From: Cavenderia fasciculata
Taxonomy: Eukaryota > Evosea > Eumycetozoa > Acytosteliales > Cavenderiaceae
Assembly (NCBI RefSeq): GCF_000203815.1
Contig: NW_004457735.1
Coordinates: forward strand, 1 to 64,000
Length of the DNA stretch: 64,000 bases
Direction of reading: 5' to 3'
Shown here piece by piece: positions 26,997 through 39,097 of this stretch. Made by a program: the position numbers and the translations under genes. How positions within the stretch are numbered: position 1 is the first letter of the stretch; each line of letters begins with the position of its first letter. A model generated the notes under the pieces. It was not told where the DNA came from, did not search any database, and saw only the letters and a list, made by a program, of their open reading frames with translations.

Positions 26997-27261
26997 GATG
27001 CCTAGGCTTGTTGTTGTTGTTGTCAGATGTGAGATTTAAACATCAGATGTGAGCTTAGATTGAAGCATCAGCAAAACACACCAATGTTTTAAAATTGATT
27101 TAAAATCAAAAAAATATATAAAAAAAGAAAAAAGCGGGTAAAACTCTTTTCTGAGGGAATCGAGAGAGATGTCTGTCCCTAACAATCTTTTTAATCTCTC
27201 TCTCTCTTTAAAAATACACAAATTTTATTAGTATCAACTATAGTTGTTAGAGAGATTAAAA

Positions 27262-29802
27262 ATGGATGAGAAAAGTAGGCTTTTAGATGGTCAGCCTAGA
27301 ACAAGTAATATTCATCTTGACCAGCATGAAGATGAATACTTCATAGCATCCGATTTAAACAATACAATTGAAATGGTGGCTGATAGTATTCAATCTTCAT
27401 CATCACACAATAATAATCACTACAAGAGATATAATAGCCAACAAACTTCTACATCAACAACTAATAATATTAATAATAATAATGTACCACTACACAATAG
27501 CAGCTTCGTTGATATGAACCCTCTTGGTGGTTCATTAGAAACAATGGAAAAGGGTAGTAATCTAGAATTGTAAGTTACCGTGCCTGTTATGATCGTCCTC
27601 CGTCATAAACATAATATTTATATTATCTCTCTCTCTCTCTCTCTCTCTCTATCTACCTAAACATCAATTAGTACCTATTGGTTAATGAAAAAAAGACAAT
27701 GGTCAAGATTACATAGAGGTACATTCTCTAATGAAAAGAGAGGTTTCTCATTCTTTTGGTTTCTATTCTTTTTATCTGCCTATGGAATCTATCTATTTCT
27801 TCAAATATATCATTATAAAAGAGGTGCTGTAAGTATCATTGTCAATGGTTTAACCAAAAACCGAAAGATTCTAATCTATCTATCTCACTTTCTTTCTCTC
27901 TATCTCTCTTTTTCAGGGATATATTTTAGAATTTATTTTAATGGGATTTATATCAATATCACTTGGATTATTAGCACCAAGATTTTCATGGGTAGTCCGT
28001 GTCGTATTTCTTGAAGTTTATTCAACATTGTATTTATTTTTTATCCTCAATCTCTACTATGAAAAACAATATTATATTCCCTTGCTCACTGTGGCCAGTG
28101 GTGCATTGGTTGTCACTATTATCTGCTTCTTTGTCTATCCCTATATTATGAAATGTTACTTTTCAATTACTGGTGCCATTACAATGGCATCGGATAAGGA
28201 TACCTGGGTCAAAGGTGAATCAAATAGATTCACAATCAAGCAAAGAAATTGTTTCAAAAAACCAACCACTTGTGTATATGAAGGACCTCTTCTCGATGGA
28301 AGACCTCACGGTATTGGAACTTGGATGGACACATCCTATCAAGGAGAATTATTGGCTGGATACTGGGAGAATGGTATACCACTTGGTCCATTTGAAAGTA
28401 CCGAAAACGATACCAGAAGTTTACTTGTCAATCTTCGTATTGTCTATGGCACCAATGGAGGAGGTAAGAGCTGGCTCGATAGAATACCTCTTCACACTGG
28501 TGTTGCTGCTGTCGAATGTTGTGTCAGCGGTAACTTTTTCAAAGGATATCCAAAAGTTAGTATGATCAAAGGTCCCGATCATTGTAATTGCAATTACAAA
28601 AAGGCATGCACTTGTCTCAAATCACTTTTTGAAAATGGTTCCTATCGTCATATCGATGATGATAAAACTTTATCATCTGTAGTTGTTTCTGTAGATAGAA
28701 AATTAGATACATTATTAGTCTCTGGTCATAAACCTAAAAAACATGTAACCATAATCTATATATATATCTATAAAATAGATTTTAATATATATTAATTTTT
28801 TATCTTCTAGAAACAAAACACAGTTACAATTCAATTAGTAAAAAATAATCAAGTAAATGGATTGGCTTTGGATTCTCATTGGATTAGCAGTCAAAGTAAT
28901 GAAGGTTTATTATTTATTCATGGTTATGATCATGATCTAAAGGATTCACTTAAAAGATTTGCACAGTTTCTTGCATTGGGACATTTCCCCAACTATCTCA
29001 AGCCATTTGTATTCAATTGGCCAAGTTCAACAAGTTCATTGTTGTACTGGTGTGCTCATTCAATTGCATCAGACAACGACAACCATAGAGATCTGCAAAG
29101 ATTCATCGAGAGTCTTGGTCATGCAGGTATTAGAACTTTGCATGTTATGTGTCACAGTATGGGTACCAGATTTTTCCTTCGTTCCTTTTCAAAAGTTAAA
29201 AAGGCATTCAACAAGAGACAAGTATCACTTTCACCAAATTCATCCCTCGGCAGTATCCCAACAATCAATGAAACCAGAGCTCCCTATAATGATTCTAAAA
29301 TTAATTTGGCAAATTTAATCTTTTTAAACCCAGATTATGAAATACAAACCTTTAAAAATGATTATGACGAATTAAGAAGTGTAAGTATAAAATTAATAAT
29401 AATAATAATAACAATTTAAAAGTCATTTATCTCCTTTACTAAATTTATTATTTATCAACTTAGTATTGCCCACGTATAAGTATTTATGCTGATCATAGAG
29501 ATGTTGCGATCAAGTTGGCATTCAAGATGTTACAAAAACAAAATCTTGGAAATAATATTCAACCAATCCTCAGTGATGACACTGGACAATCATTGGATGT
29601 TGACATTATCGATACAGGAGATTTAGATAGTAACATGTCTGAAAGACATCACTCTTTCTTTAATATCAATCGTCTCATGGTTGATGATCTACATGATCTC
29701 ATTGTCACTGGTAAAAGAGCCGAAGAAAGAACTTCAAGATTAAAATCTGTTGGTGATGTTTATAGATTCTCTATTTTACCTTCATCAGTTGTAGTTGTCT
29801 AA
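27262..29802 (+). CDS. Membrane protein with MORN-like motif and DUF900-type alpha/beta hydrolase
   Basis: Exons 27262-27569, 27672-27828, 27917-28744, 28811-29380, 29464-29802; 733 residues. A polar N-terminus of about 150 residues precedes four membrane segments, for example FSFFWFLFFLSAYGIYLFL and FIILNLY-type stretches. A MORN-like repeat follows (YEGPLLDGRPHGIGTWMD, then YQGELLAGYWENGIPLGPF). The C-terminal half is an alpha/beta hydrolase of the DUF900 type: GLLFIHGYDHDLKDSLKRFA, PFVFNWPSST, and the nucleophile elbow MCHSMGTR (GxSxG variant CHSMG), with a late His in SIYADHRDVA as the likely catalytic base. Substrate unknown; probably a membrane-anchored esterase or lipase-like enzyme. 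Confidence 0.8.
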
Positions 29803-29990
29803 ATATTTAAATATCCATCATCATCATCATCATCATTATCACCATATCATTATTTGTGTAATAATTTCCAAACGATACTAATAATATAATAATAGTATAA
29901 TCCTCCTTTTATAGCCAACCATCTCTCATTTCGCCGGCTAGTTTACTCACAAAATAAAATAATCTTTTTGGAAACATTATAAGTTTGCCT

Positions 29991-30815
29991 TTATTGTTCG
30001 ATATCATGATCTTGTTGCTCTCCCATCTCCATGTCCCTGTCACGCGATTTTCTTTTCATTTTATATTCTTTCTTTTCTTGGCGTGGTATGACAGAATCAC
30101 TAATATCACCCAAATATAACCAAGCTATCAACATAATAGTACATATTAATAGGAATATTGGATCGAAAAACCATAAACTATATATAGTAAAACAATTTAA
30201 TTCAATATATTAATACAAAGATCTCTCTCTTTTTATGTTGCTGCCAAACTTTAAAACTTACATAACCGATAATGAACAATAAAAAGCACGAACACCCAAA
30301 GTATAATGATGAGAACCAGCCAACATTATATTATTACAGTAATCAAGACTACACTCTGGATGAAATGGAGCAACATTGATTAAATAGGCAAGATGTGTTT
30401 GATAACGTATGCAAGTGACCATACTGAGAAAGGAGAATAGATATATAAGGATTAGTACAAATGCTTTGTACACGAGTATCTCTGAATTACTGGCACCAAC
30501 TATTCTCATTGAATCCAAAACCTTTGTCAAATTGCCAGAAACAATGATATTTAGAATGAGTACCACCAATGTAATCGATGCAGTTGCCAATAGAGTGGAT
30601 GACATGACATGATTCCTAAGTGTCTGAATGGCAAGTATGTCTTTCTTTTGTTGTACCATAATCTCGAGCCATTGCTTTCTATGCCTATTATTTCTACCAA
30701 TCGATGTCACCTCTGGCTCTTTTTTAACTTTTAGAAAAAGAAAGAAGTGATATCCTAAATATAAAACACCTGAAAGAGATAAAAAGATAATATCATATTT
30801 TAATCCTTCAATCAT
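29991..30815 (-). CDS. DUF599 family membrane protein
   Basis: Exons (minus) 30815-30262 and 30177-29991; 246 residues. Four membrane segments: DIIFLSLSGVLYLGYHFFLF, LLATASITLVVLILNIIVSG, FVLILIYLFSFLSMVTCIRY and, in exon 2, LWFFDPIFLLICTIMLIAWL. Typical DUF599 features are seen: the Asn-His-Val motif in QTLRNHVMSSTLLA, the RYxTHLAYLINV motif, and YTLGVRAFYCSL before the last segment. The C-terminus is polar. Function in eukaryotes is not known. Confidence 0.82.
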
Positions 30816-31184
30816 CTTTCTCTCTCTCTCTCTCTCTCTCTTTTTCTCCTATCTATTATGGAAATATATATGAATAAATAAAAAATAATAATCAACTACT
30901 AAAGTATCATAACATTTGTAAATATTATTTAACTATGAAGATTTTTGTATGTACTATAAAACACACTCGAAAATTTATATGTGTCCCATTTTTTAATGAA
31001 AATTCCTACTGTATCAGATCTAGACATTTTTGGATGGGATCTCTCATAAGCTCGACGCTATCAATCTCTCAACTGTAGTAGTTGCTCTGATTTGATAGAA
31101 TATCTAGATAGGGGGGTGTAATATACAATGTCGGTCAGGCTTTTTCATATTTATTGCTATATAATATATATCGCTTCAAAATGT
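30816..31184. other. Intergenic, less AT-rich core with dyad symmetry
   Basis: Between two minus-strand genes. The middle (about 31010-31110) is less AT-rich and contains nested inverted repeats (reported in the findings). No protein frame is supported. A CT microsatellite lies next to the DUF599 start (30818-30841). Confidence 0.5.
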
Positions 31185-32133
31185 TCATTTTAATGTACTA
31201 AAAATTTTATCACAAGTTTGTCCGAAATCTTTAAACTTTATAATTATCTCTTCTGGCTTTGTCTAGATAGATAAATAGTGGAAAATGATTAGATTGCATT
31301 TAAATCTTTTGTTTGTTTTTCAAGTATATACCTGACATTTTTCTGGAAACTCGCTCATCTCATTGAGTAGTGGACGAAGAGATGCCAATTGTGATGCGTA
31401 TTTGTTTGAAAATTCGGAAAGAATGGCCTGTAGGAATTCCTTTACCTCTTTTTCTTTGTCTGCCTGTTCATAAAATACAGATACTGTAAACTTGTCATTC
31501 TTTTCACATGATAATCTAATAGGTGGTGTCGTAGGAGCTGATTTGATCTATTATAATAAATGATGCATGAGATAAATATTTAATATAATAGCTATTATAA
31601 AAAGGGTGTGGGTGTAGGATAATGCCCCTACCAAATCTCAAACACATACTCTTTTTGCTGTTGATGAAGATCCAGTACTAGATGGCGTTCTGTGGTGGAA
31701 AGAGTGTCTAACATTTGTTGAACTGTTTCCAGCGGCAGCAGAAGGTGTTGTTGTTGTTGTTGTTGTAGATGATGTATTTGTCGTAGACGAGGTGGATGTA
31801 GATGAAGAAGATGATGTTGATGTCGATGAAGAGGACAATGCGTTTTGATTAGAGGCAGATAACGGGTTTGGGTGAGAGACTGTTGGTTGCTCAAATAGTA
31901 CACTCTTTACGAGTCCAGTATCACCAATCTCGTTTGATAGTTTATGAAATGTCAACACCAATTTACAGATACCCTCTGCCACTGATGTACCACTCCACTT
32001 CCATATCTTTTCAAAAAAACATATTCCTGTTTGACTATCACAAACATTGACTCTTAATATTGATGCCTAGTGATGTATGGGTTGTAAGTATTGATACTAA
32101 AAGAATGTAAACTTTTAACTTTTTCCATACCAT
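31185..32133 (-). CDS. Unrecognised 237-residue protein, longin-like pattern
   Basis: Exons (minus) 32133-32131 (ATG only), 32066-31650, 31547-31332, 31262-31185; all four phases agree. The start reads M then ASILRVNVCDSQTGICFF and an EGICKLVLTFHKLSNEIG helix, then a Ser/Thr linker of about 60 residues. The second half is RLSCEKNDKFTVSVFYEQ, then KEVKEFLQAILSEFSNKY, and the protein ends EEIIIKFKDFGQTCDKIF. Alternating strands followed by a long amphipathic helix look like a longin/roadblock-type fold of trafficking complexes, but this is inference. The ordinary codon use and kept phases argue for a real gene. Confidence 0.65.
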
Positions 32134-32366
32134 TAGTTAGTTCTTCTTCTTCTTCTTCTTTATCTCTAATTCTTCATTCACTAGAATTAATGTATAAAAG
32201 AGGGGGTGGGTGATATTTTGCTTTTTTTAATTTTTTGAAAAAAAAAAAAAAAAAAAAATGCACTTTGCGGGAAGTTTCTTCTTTTCCTTTAGTTTATTTG
32301 CAATAAAGTAGCAACACTTTGATATTTACTAGTCAACCACTACAACAAAAAACAACAACAAATACA

Positions 32367-32886
32367 ATGCAAGGACAAAAAGACGAAAAAGTAAGTCAAG
32401 CTTGTATTGCATACTTGGAGGATTTACTGAAAACAGAGGAAAACAAACAATGTGCTGATTGTAATACTAAAGGTAAAGAAAGAGCAATCAACTTTTTATA
32501 AATCAATATTTATCGATTAACTGACACATATCTCCACTACTACGACTACTACTACTACTACAATATTGTTTAGCACCAAGATGGGCATCAACCAATTTAG
32601 GTATTTTTATTTGTATGAAATGTTCAGGTATTCATCGTTCATTGGGAGTACACATTTCAAAAGTTAGATCAGTGTCACTTGATAAATGGACACCTGAACT
32701 ATTAGAGAATATGAAGTCAATGGGTAACAAGAAATCAAACTCTTACTATGAAGAATGTTTACCACCATCCTTTAGAAAACCAGACTCAAATGCCGATGCC
32801 TAGTAAGTACTACTACCAATACAAAGAAGAAGATGAAAACTTTAATATCCGTGGAGGGGAGGCAAAGCCAACCAGGCTTTCCAAAA

Positions 32887-32918
<32 letters not shown>

Positions 32919-34505
32919 ATTCTAACTATTTTTTTTTTTCATAAAGTACACTTGAACAATTTATTAGAGGTAAATATGAAAGAAAGGAATTTGTTAGAAG
33001 AGAAGGTGGCGGCGGTTCAAACAATGGAAGATCTGCTGGTACTGGAATCCACTCTTTGCCAAGAAGAGGTGGAGGGTTTAGTGAAACAACCAAAAGATTT
33101 GAACAAAACGGTAGCCACAACAACAATTACAATGGTCGAAATGAATACAACGGAGGTGGTCGTAATGAATATGGTAGAAACGAGTACGAGGGTGATATGA
33201 ACAATGGTCGCCATAATAACCGTAACGAGTACAATAATAATAATAATAACGGTCGTAACGATAATAATCACAATAATAATGGTCGTAATGAATACAACCG
33301 TGGAGATTATGGTCACTCCAACAATAACAGTGGCAACAACAACAATCATAATAATAATAATAATAATGCGGTAAGAAAACAAAACTTTAATCCAAATTCA
33401 TTGCCAATGCCAGTGTCCCTACCATCACATATTGCAAACCCATCATCAAACGTTTCTAAAAATACAAACAACAATAGATTGTTGGACGAGGATATTCAAT
33501 GGCACGAAGCCCCCTCATCAACATCGGCAAGCAACTCGAAACAATTGGTTGATTTTGGTAAGTAACTTTTTTGTTTAAATACCCTGCCACATAGATATAT
33601 ATATTAATTATCTTTTAGATTTCAATGCACCAGCTCAGCCACCAACTCAACCAAAACAAAGTTTTATTTTTGATCCACTCTCTGACCCAAACAATAATAC
33701 TTTTAATAACAATAATAATAATAATAACTTTAATGGATTTAATAATACTACTATGCCAATCAACAATGGTATGGGAATGAACAACGGTGGTATGATGCCA
33801 ATGAATAATGGTATGGGAATGAACAATGTTGGTATGATGCCAACAAACAATGGCATGGGAATGAACAATGGTATGATGCCATTGAATAATGGTATGGGAA
33901 TGAACAATGGTGGTATGATGCCATTGAACAACAACGGAATGGGAATGAATGGAGGAATGATGCCAATGAACAACGGTATGGGAATGAATAATGGCATGGG
34001 AATGAACAACAGTGGTATGATGCCATTGAATAATGGTATGGGAATGAACAATGGTGGTATGGTGCCATTGAACAACAACGGAATGGGAATGAATGGAGGA
34101 ATGATGCCAATGAACAATGGCGGTATGATGCCAATGAATAATAATTCAACTTTTAATGCATTTCTTCCACCAACTGGACAGCATGCTGTCCCCAAAAACA
34201 TGGTCCACCCAAATACCAACCACCATATCAACAACAACAACAATATGAATAATAACAAACCATCACAATTCGCAACACTAGACAATATGATGTTTACCTC
34301 TCCAAACAAATCAACGATGAATCAACCATCTATTCACTCTCCAATAACTAACAGCAACAACCACAACCACAATCACAACAACAACAACAACAATAATAAT
34401 AATAATAATGGTAGTTTTGGTAATGGATTTGGTGTCATGCCAAACAATACCCCATCAGGATTTGGTATGGTACCAACATCTAACAATTCTACTGGATTTT
34501 TTTAA
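32367..34505 (+). CDS. ArfGAP (SMAP-like) with Met/Asn/Gly repeat tail
   Basis: Exons 32367-32472, 32574-32802, 32947-33557, 33619-34505; 610 residues. Residues about 10-125 are an ArfGAP domain: zinc ligands CADC and CMKC 16 residues apart, the catalytic Arg in [16 protein letters not shown], then [17 protein letters not shown] and [15 protein letters not shown], as in SMAP/ArfGAP1-type proteins. It would stimulate GTP hydrolysis on Arf GTPases in vesicle coats. Residues 150-270 are Asn/Arg/Gly-rich. Residues about 360-490 contain about 18 imperfect copies of a unit like [14 protein letters not shown], followed by Asn/His runs and Phe-Gly motifs at the end. Intron 2 holds a long A run (about 32884-32920). 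Confidence 0.88.
33750..34145 (+). repeat. Coding repeat, Met-Asn-Gly-Met-rich
   Basis: Imperfect units of about 21-42 bp (core ATGGGAATGAACAATGGTGG) in the C-terminal part of the ArfGAP gene. Larger blocks are duplicated: 33870-33980 and 34020-34115 are almost the same. This points to recent unequal exchange. Confidence 0.9.
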
Positions 34506-34546
34506 AAGTTTTTGAATAAAAAGTTTGATAATATGAATTAAAATAA

Positions 34547-36125
34547 TTAAAACTGAACAGCGGTGGCTTTATTTAATCTTTGGGCTCTATTGATCTTATT
34601 TTGTTTCATTTCTTCGCTCTTGAAAGCCTGTTTCAAATCCTTCTTTTGTTCTCTTGCAGCCTTTTTCAACTCCTTGACGGCCTTTTTTCTTTCTTTCTTG
34701 TCTTCTTTGGATTCGTCCTTTTCGATGGCTTCACCGTAATTGATTCTTTCCTCTTCTTCCTCGATTTCTCTTGTTCTTGTTGGGAGGACACCCAAAGGAA
34801 TGCCAGTCTTTTTCGAGAGTTGGATCTTTTTGATACCCTCTTCTCTGATGGTGGATGGATGGTTATAGATATTGGTGTAGGTGGTGAGAATGGTTTCACA
34901 GTCCCATACCTCACGATCCTCTCCTTCGTCTTCATCCTCTGATGATGAACTTTCCCAATCTCTTTCAAGGATTTCTATTTTCTCTTGGGCAGTGAGCGCA
35001 ATGGTTGGATCCTCTCTCTTTAATTGAATGAGTTGATCGATAAATGGTGTATGGTTCTTTTTGTATTCATCCATGAATTCATCAAATACTTGTTCATATT
35101 GATCGGTAGAGAATTGACCACGAGCAACGTCTCTGTCTAATTCTCCAATTTCGTCATCATCATACTCCTCGAGGGCAGCCTCAAAGTCAGCCTCCAACTC
35201 TTCATCTACATGTCTTCCGGCAATTCGGTCACCTTCATCTTGTTCGTCATCATCCAATAATTCCAAACTTTTTAATTTACGTCTTGCTTCTTTTACTTGT
35301 TCATCCAATCCATCGAGGTTTCCTCCGTTGGCTTGTAAAATAAAATCATCATCCAAATCTTCAAATTCTCCATCATCACTTCCCATTGCATCAATCAAAT
35401 CACTATCAACAACTCCTGATAATTCCTTTTCTATAAAGGATTAGAAAAAAAATAAAATAAAAATATTAAAATCAAGGTAATCCCAAAGTAAGACTTCTTT
35501 TTTAACATACCATTTTTTACATAATGTTTACTAATTTCCTCTAGACCGTACATATAGGGAGTTGGTTCACTTTCTCTAATAAGACCTACAATTCCTCCCT
35601 TTACATTCTTTAAAGTGCTTAGGTCATAAACGGCTGGAATAAAAATACCACCACCAATTGGTTTCAAATGTTTTGAATAGTCGTACCCATCTTTTCTAAA
35701 TCCAATCAAATGTAAATCGTCGTCTTCTTTTTTCTTTTTGCCATCTTCTTGGTCGTCGTCGTTCTCTTCTTGGTCATCTTCCTGATCATCGTCGTATTCT
35801 TCTTGGTCGTCGTCATAATATTCGTCGTCATCGTCGTCATAATATTCATCATCCTCATCATAATCTTCATCTCCTCCTGCTATTCTACGACTATTATTCT
35901 TATATAAATCAAAATAAATTAGAACGGGTTAGCCTTTTTCACAGACCTGTTATTGCCTCGGACTTTCCTTCCTCCTTGATGTCTACATACATTTTGTTTA
36001 GTACTTTTTTCTTGCTTTTGTTTTTGAACCAATTCATTGATAGATCTACCTTGTCTATCAACAGCACTGTTTCTATATAATGTATATGTAACTCTATCTT
36101 TTCTATCAACAAATGATTTTGACAT
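34547..36125 (-). CDS. ltv1: LTV1, 40S ribosomal subunit assembly/export factor
   Basis: Exons (minus) 36125-35991, 35898-35511, 35430-34547; 468 residues. The N-terminus KSFVDRKDRVTYTLYRNSAV is the LTV1 signature. An Asp/Glu-rich insertion fills the first part of exon 2, followed by DGYDYSKHLKPIGGG, which is the conserved DGYDYxxHLK motif. Later come DCETILTTYTNIYNHPSTI, the other LTV1 hallmark, and a basic Lys-rich helix at the C-terminus. LTV1 binds the pre-40S particle and helps its late maturation and export. The next gene upstream, on the same strand, is the RasGEF. Confidence 0.93.
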
Positions 36126-36269
36126 TCTCTACGACTACTACTATCTATTATCTTTTCAAAAGTAATCAATAAGAGAACTCTTTCGATTAAAAAAAAAAAA
36201 AAAAAAGGATCGTTCGTTTTTTTTTTTTTTTTTTTATATTTAATTTTTATTAATTTTTTTTTAATTGTT

Positions 36270-39040
36270 TTAGCTAGCAATTGAAGATTCTCTTGGTTCA
36301 GCCACCAAAGACAATTTGAAACAATCAGATTCGGTTATAATCTTGTGATTATTTAACAAAGGTGCTGTTACCTCTGGTGCTGATTGTAAATTGTATGGTT
36401 GTTGTTGGTAGCGTTGAATTTCTTTGATTACCTCTGCGACCATTCTGCACTTGAAAAAGTTTGTAAAACCATTTTCCAATTTGTCTGGATTGCCTTCTTC
36501 GATGAATGTCAAATCACTGAGATGAACACCGAGGTAGGGGATGCATGGTGGATTTGCATTGTGAATCTCTTCACGATAGGCCGAGAATGAGAGATTGGGT
36601 GATGTCAAGGCAACAAACTCGTCAAATTGCTTTTGTTGTTGCTTTGAGAGTTCACTCCATGTCTTTTGGAGTCTATTGACAGAGGCCGATAACAAGGCAG
36701 ATACGACAACAAAACAACAATTAAAGTTGTTGAGTTTACGAAGTTCTTCACAAAGCTTAATAAAACGTTTGAGATGTTGACCACGTTTCTTAACATTGTT
36801 TTCTCTGACCAATGTCACAACCACCCAATTACTGACTTCGTTGAATCGATAAATCATCTTTAAAAGATTTGGTGATCTCTTTTCCTTGTCACTCTTTTGC
36901 CACGATAGTGAAAGTAATTCTTTGGATGCAATCGATCGGAACAAATCAAATTCAATAATCGTCAATTGTCTTGCCAATTCAGTTGGATCTACATCGTCAA
37001 ACGTGACAATTGGTACTTTTGGTATGATCAATGGTGGTGGTTTTGTACCAAATGTTGTTAATTTGGTAATATTTACTCCAGTAACCTAAAATAAATAAAT
37101 AAAATAATAGAAAAAAAAGAAAGAAAAGGTTAGTTATTTTGTTTGTTTGTTTTTGTTTTTTTGTTTTTTGTTTTTGTTTTTACCTTTTTATCTAAAGCTC
37201 TTCTTAATAAATTATTTAACTTTTCATCTTTACAATTTGAAATAAAGGTATCATATTCTTGTAAGAGTTCAGTATCGAAATCGTGGAAAAAGAAATCGAC
37301 CCATCTCTTTAAAAAGTTGCAAATTCTTAATCTTATTTTCTTCTTTCCAAGGTTTTCTTGTTCTACTTGGAATTGCTTCTCCGAGTCTGCTCCCTCTTCT
37401 GAAGTAGCAGTATTGTCATTATAGGTCTTTGTCAGACGTTCCAAGACATACTTGGAAGTTGTAAAAGATCTATAGGTTAAAAGGAATGTATCGACATAGT
37501 CGGATACAGATCCAATAATATTCTTGTTGTAGAGACGTTCGATGAGCTTCTCTGTGGTTCCACCCTTGATAATTTCCATCTTTCCATTAAGTTCACTGAA
37601 TATGATACCTTCTTCTTCGATTTGATGCTTTTCACTTTTAGCTTTGGCTGCCAACATCTCATCGAATCTGGCTGTCAATGACTTTTTATCGACCATGAGA
37701 GAATCTACCATTTTTTGGTACTCTTCTACGCGAATTGCCAAAGCCTTGTTCTCCTCGACAATATTCAACACATTGTTGAGTGTAAAGATTTCAGACAACA
37801 TTCTTCTTTCCTCTCGTTTGCATACTTCATATTGGTGTCTGGGAGTGAGTGCCATAAACGAGCTGTTTACAAAGGTTGGTGACTTGTCAAGCTCTAGTAG
37901 CTCGTCATACAACATGAATGATTTGTATTTCTCGGGATACGTAAAATTAATACGTTCCTTGATAATCTTTCTGTCCTTGTACAAGAATTCTACTTGTTTG
38001 ATGACATTCATCAATTCTTCGTTTGTAAGCTCGTCGTCTCCTCCTCCTCCTTGGTATTCAACTTCGTCGCCGTATCCTCCACTGGCAGAAAGTGCAGATC
38101 CCTCTGCACCCCTATCTCCGCTGCTTGTCAGTTCACCGTTTTGACCTTCATAATCCTCATTGGACAAGAGATCTGGTGAGGAATTTGTTGGCTTGGAAAT
38201 ATACTTGATACTGGTCGAACCTTTGAGTTTTCCACTGCTTATACTGCCACTATTGTTGATGCTATTCATTGATGGCGATGATGTTGGTGACGATGGAGTA
38301 CTTGAAGTCATATGTTTGGTGGATTTTGAGGTTAAAGAGGTCTTGCTAAAGAACTTGGCCAAACTATGCTTGGTGCTCGATCTAGGCTTCTTGACAACTG
38401 GTGCAGTATTTGAATTACCATAGGCGTCAATATACATTGGAGGTGATCCTGCTATCATTGTGCCATAATGATCCCTATCTCTATTAACTATTGGTGCAAT
38501 TGGGATAGTATACGATGTTGAGTATCTGTTATTAACTTTTGTTGTTGTTGGGGTCGCATTAGAGACTGTTGATTGTGATACATTATTCTGATTATTATTA
38601 TTATTAGTTTGAGATGTTGTCATATTATTTTGATTTGTTGGAGAATGACTATTAATACAATTGTTGTTTTCGACTTGTGTTGGTGGTGACGGTGTTGTTG
38701 TTGTTAAATTATTTTCATTTATAAGTGAAGGTGCAGATAATGATGTATGCAACAATTGTTGTCTAGGTGATGGATGGTTTTCTTGTTCTTGTTGTAGAGT
38801 TTGTGAAGATGTAGACGTAGGCAACTCTTCATAGTCACCACAGATACTTGGATCATTTTCAAAATCAATTGGATGTGAAAGAGTCATACCCTTTACTCTT
38901 GGGGGTGGAGCCGGTGGCTGAGGTTTGGGGTATCCAGTACTGGAATTTAATGGTGATGGTTCCGGTGTAGTTGATTTAACTTGTTGTTGTTCAACAACAT
39001 CGTTGTTGTTATTATTAATCGTTGTTGTTGTTGGTGATAA

Positions 39041-39097
<57 letters not shown>

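Noticed and set aside
33750-34145. Regularly spaced repeats that could suggest a CRISPR array
   Set aside because: The units are in frame, imperfect and inside a spliced eukaryotic gene; there are no unique spacers of constant length.
33647-34309. Leu/Ile/Pro repeat frame antisense to the ArfGAP tail
   Set aside because: It mirrors the coding repeat on the plus strand, which continues an ArfGAP with good splice phases.
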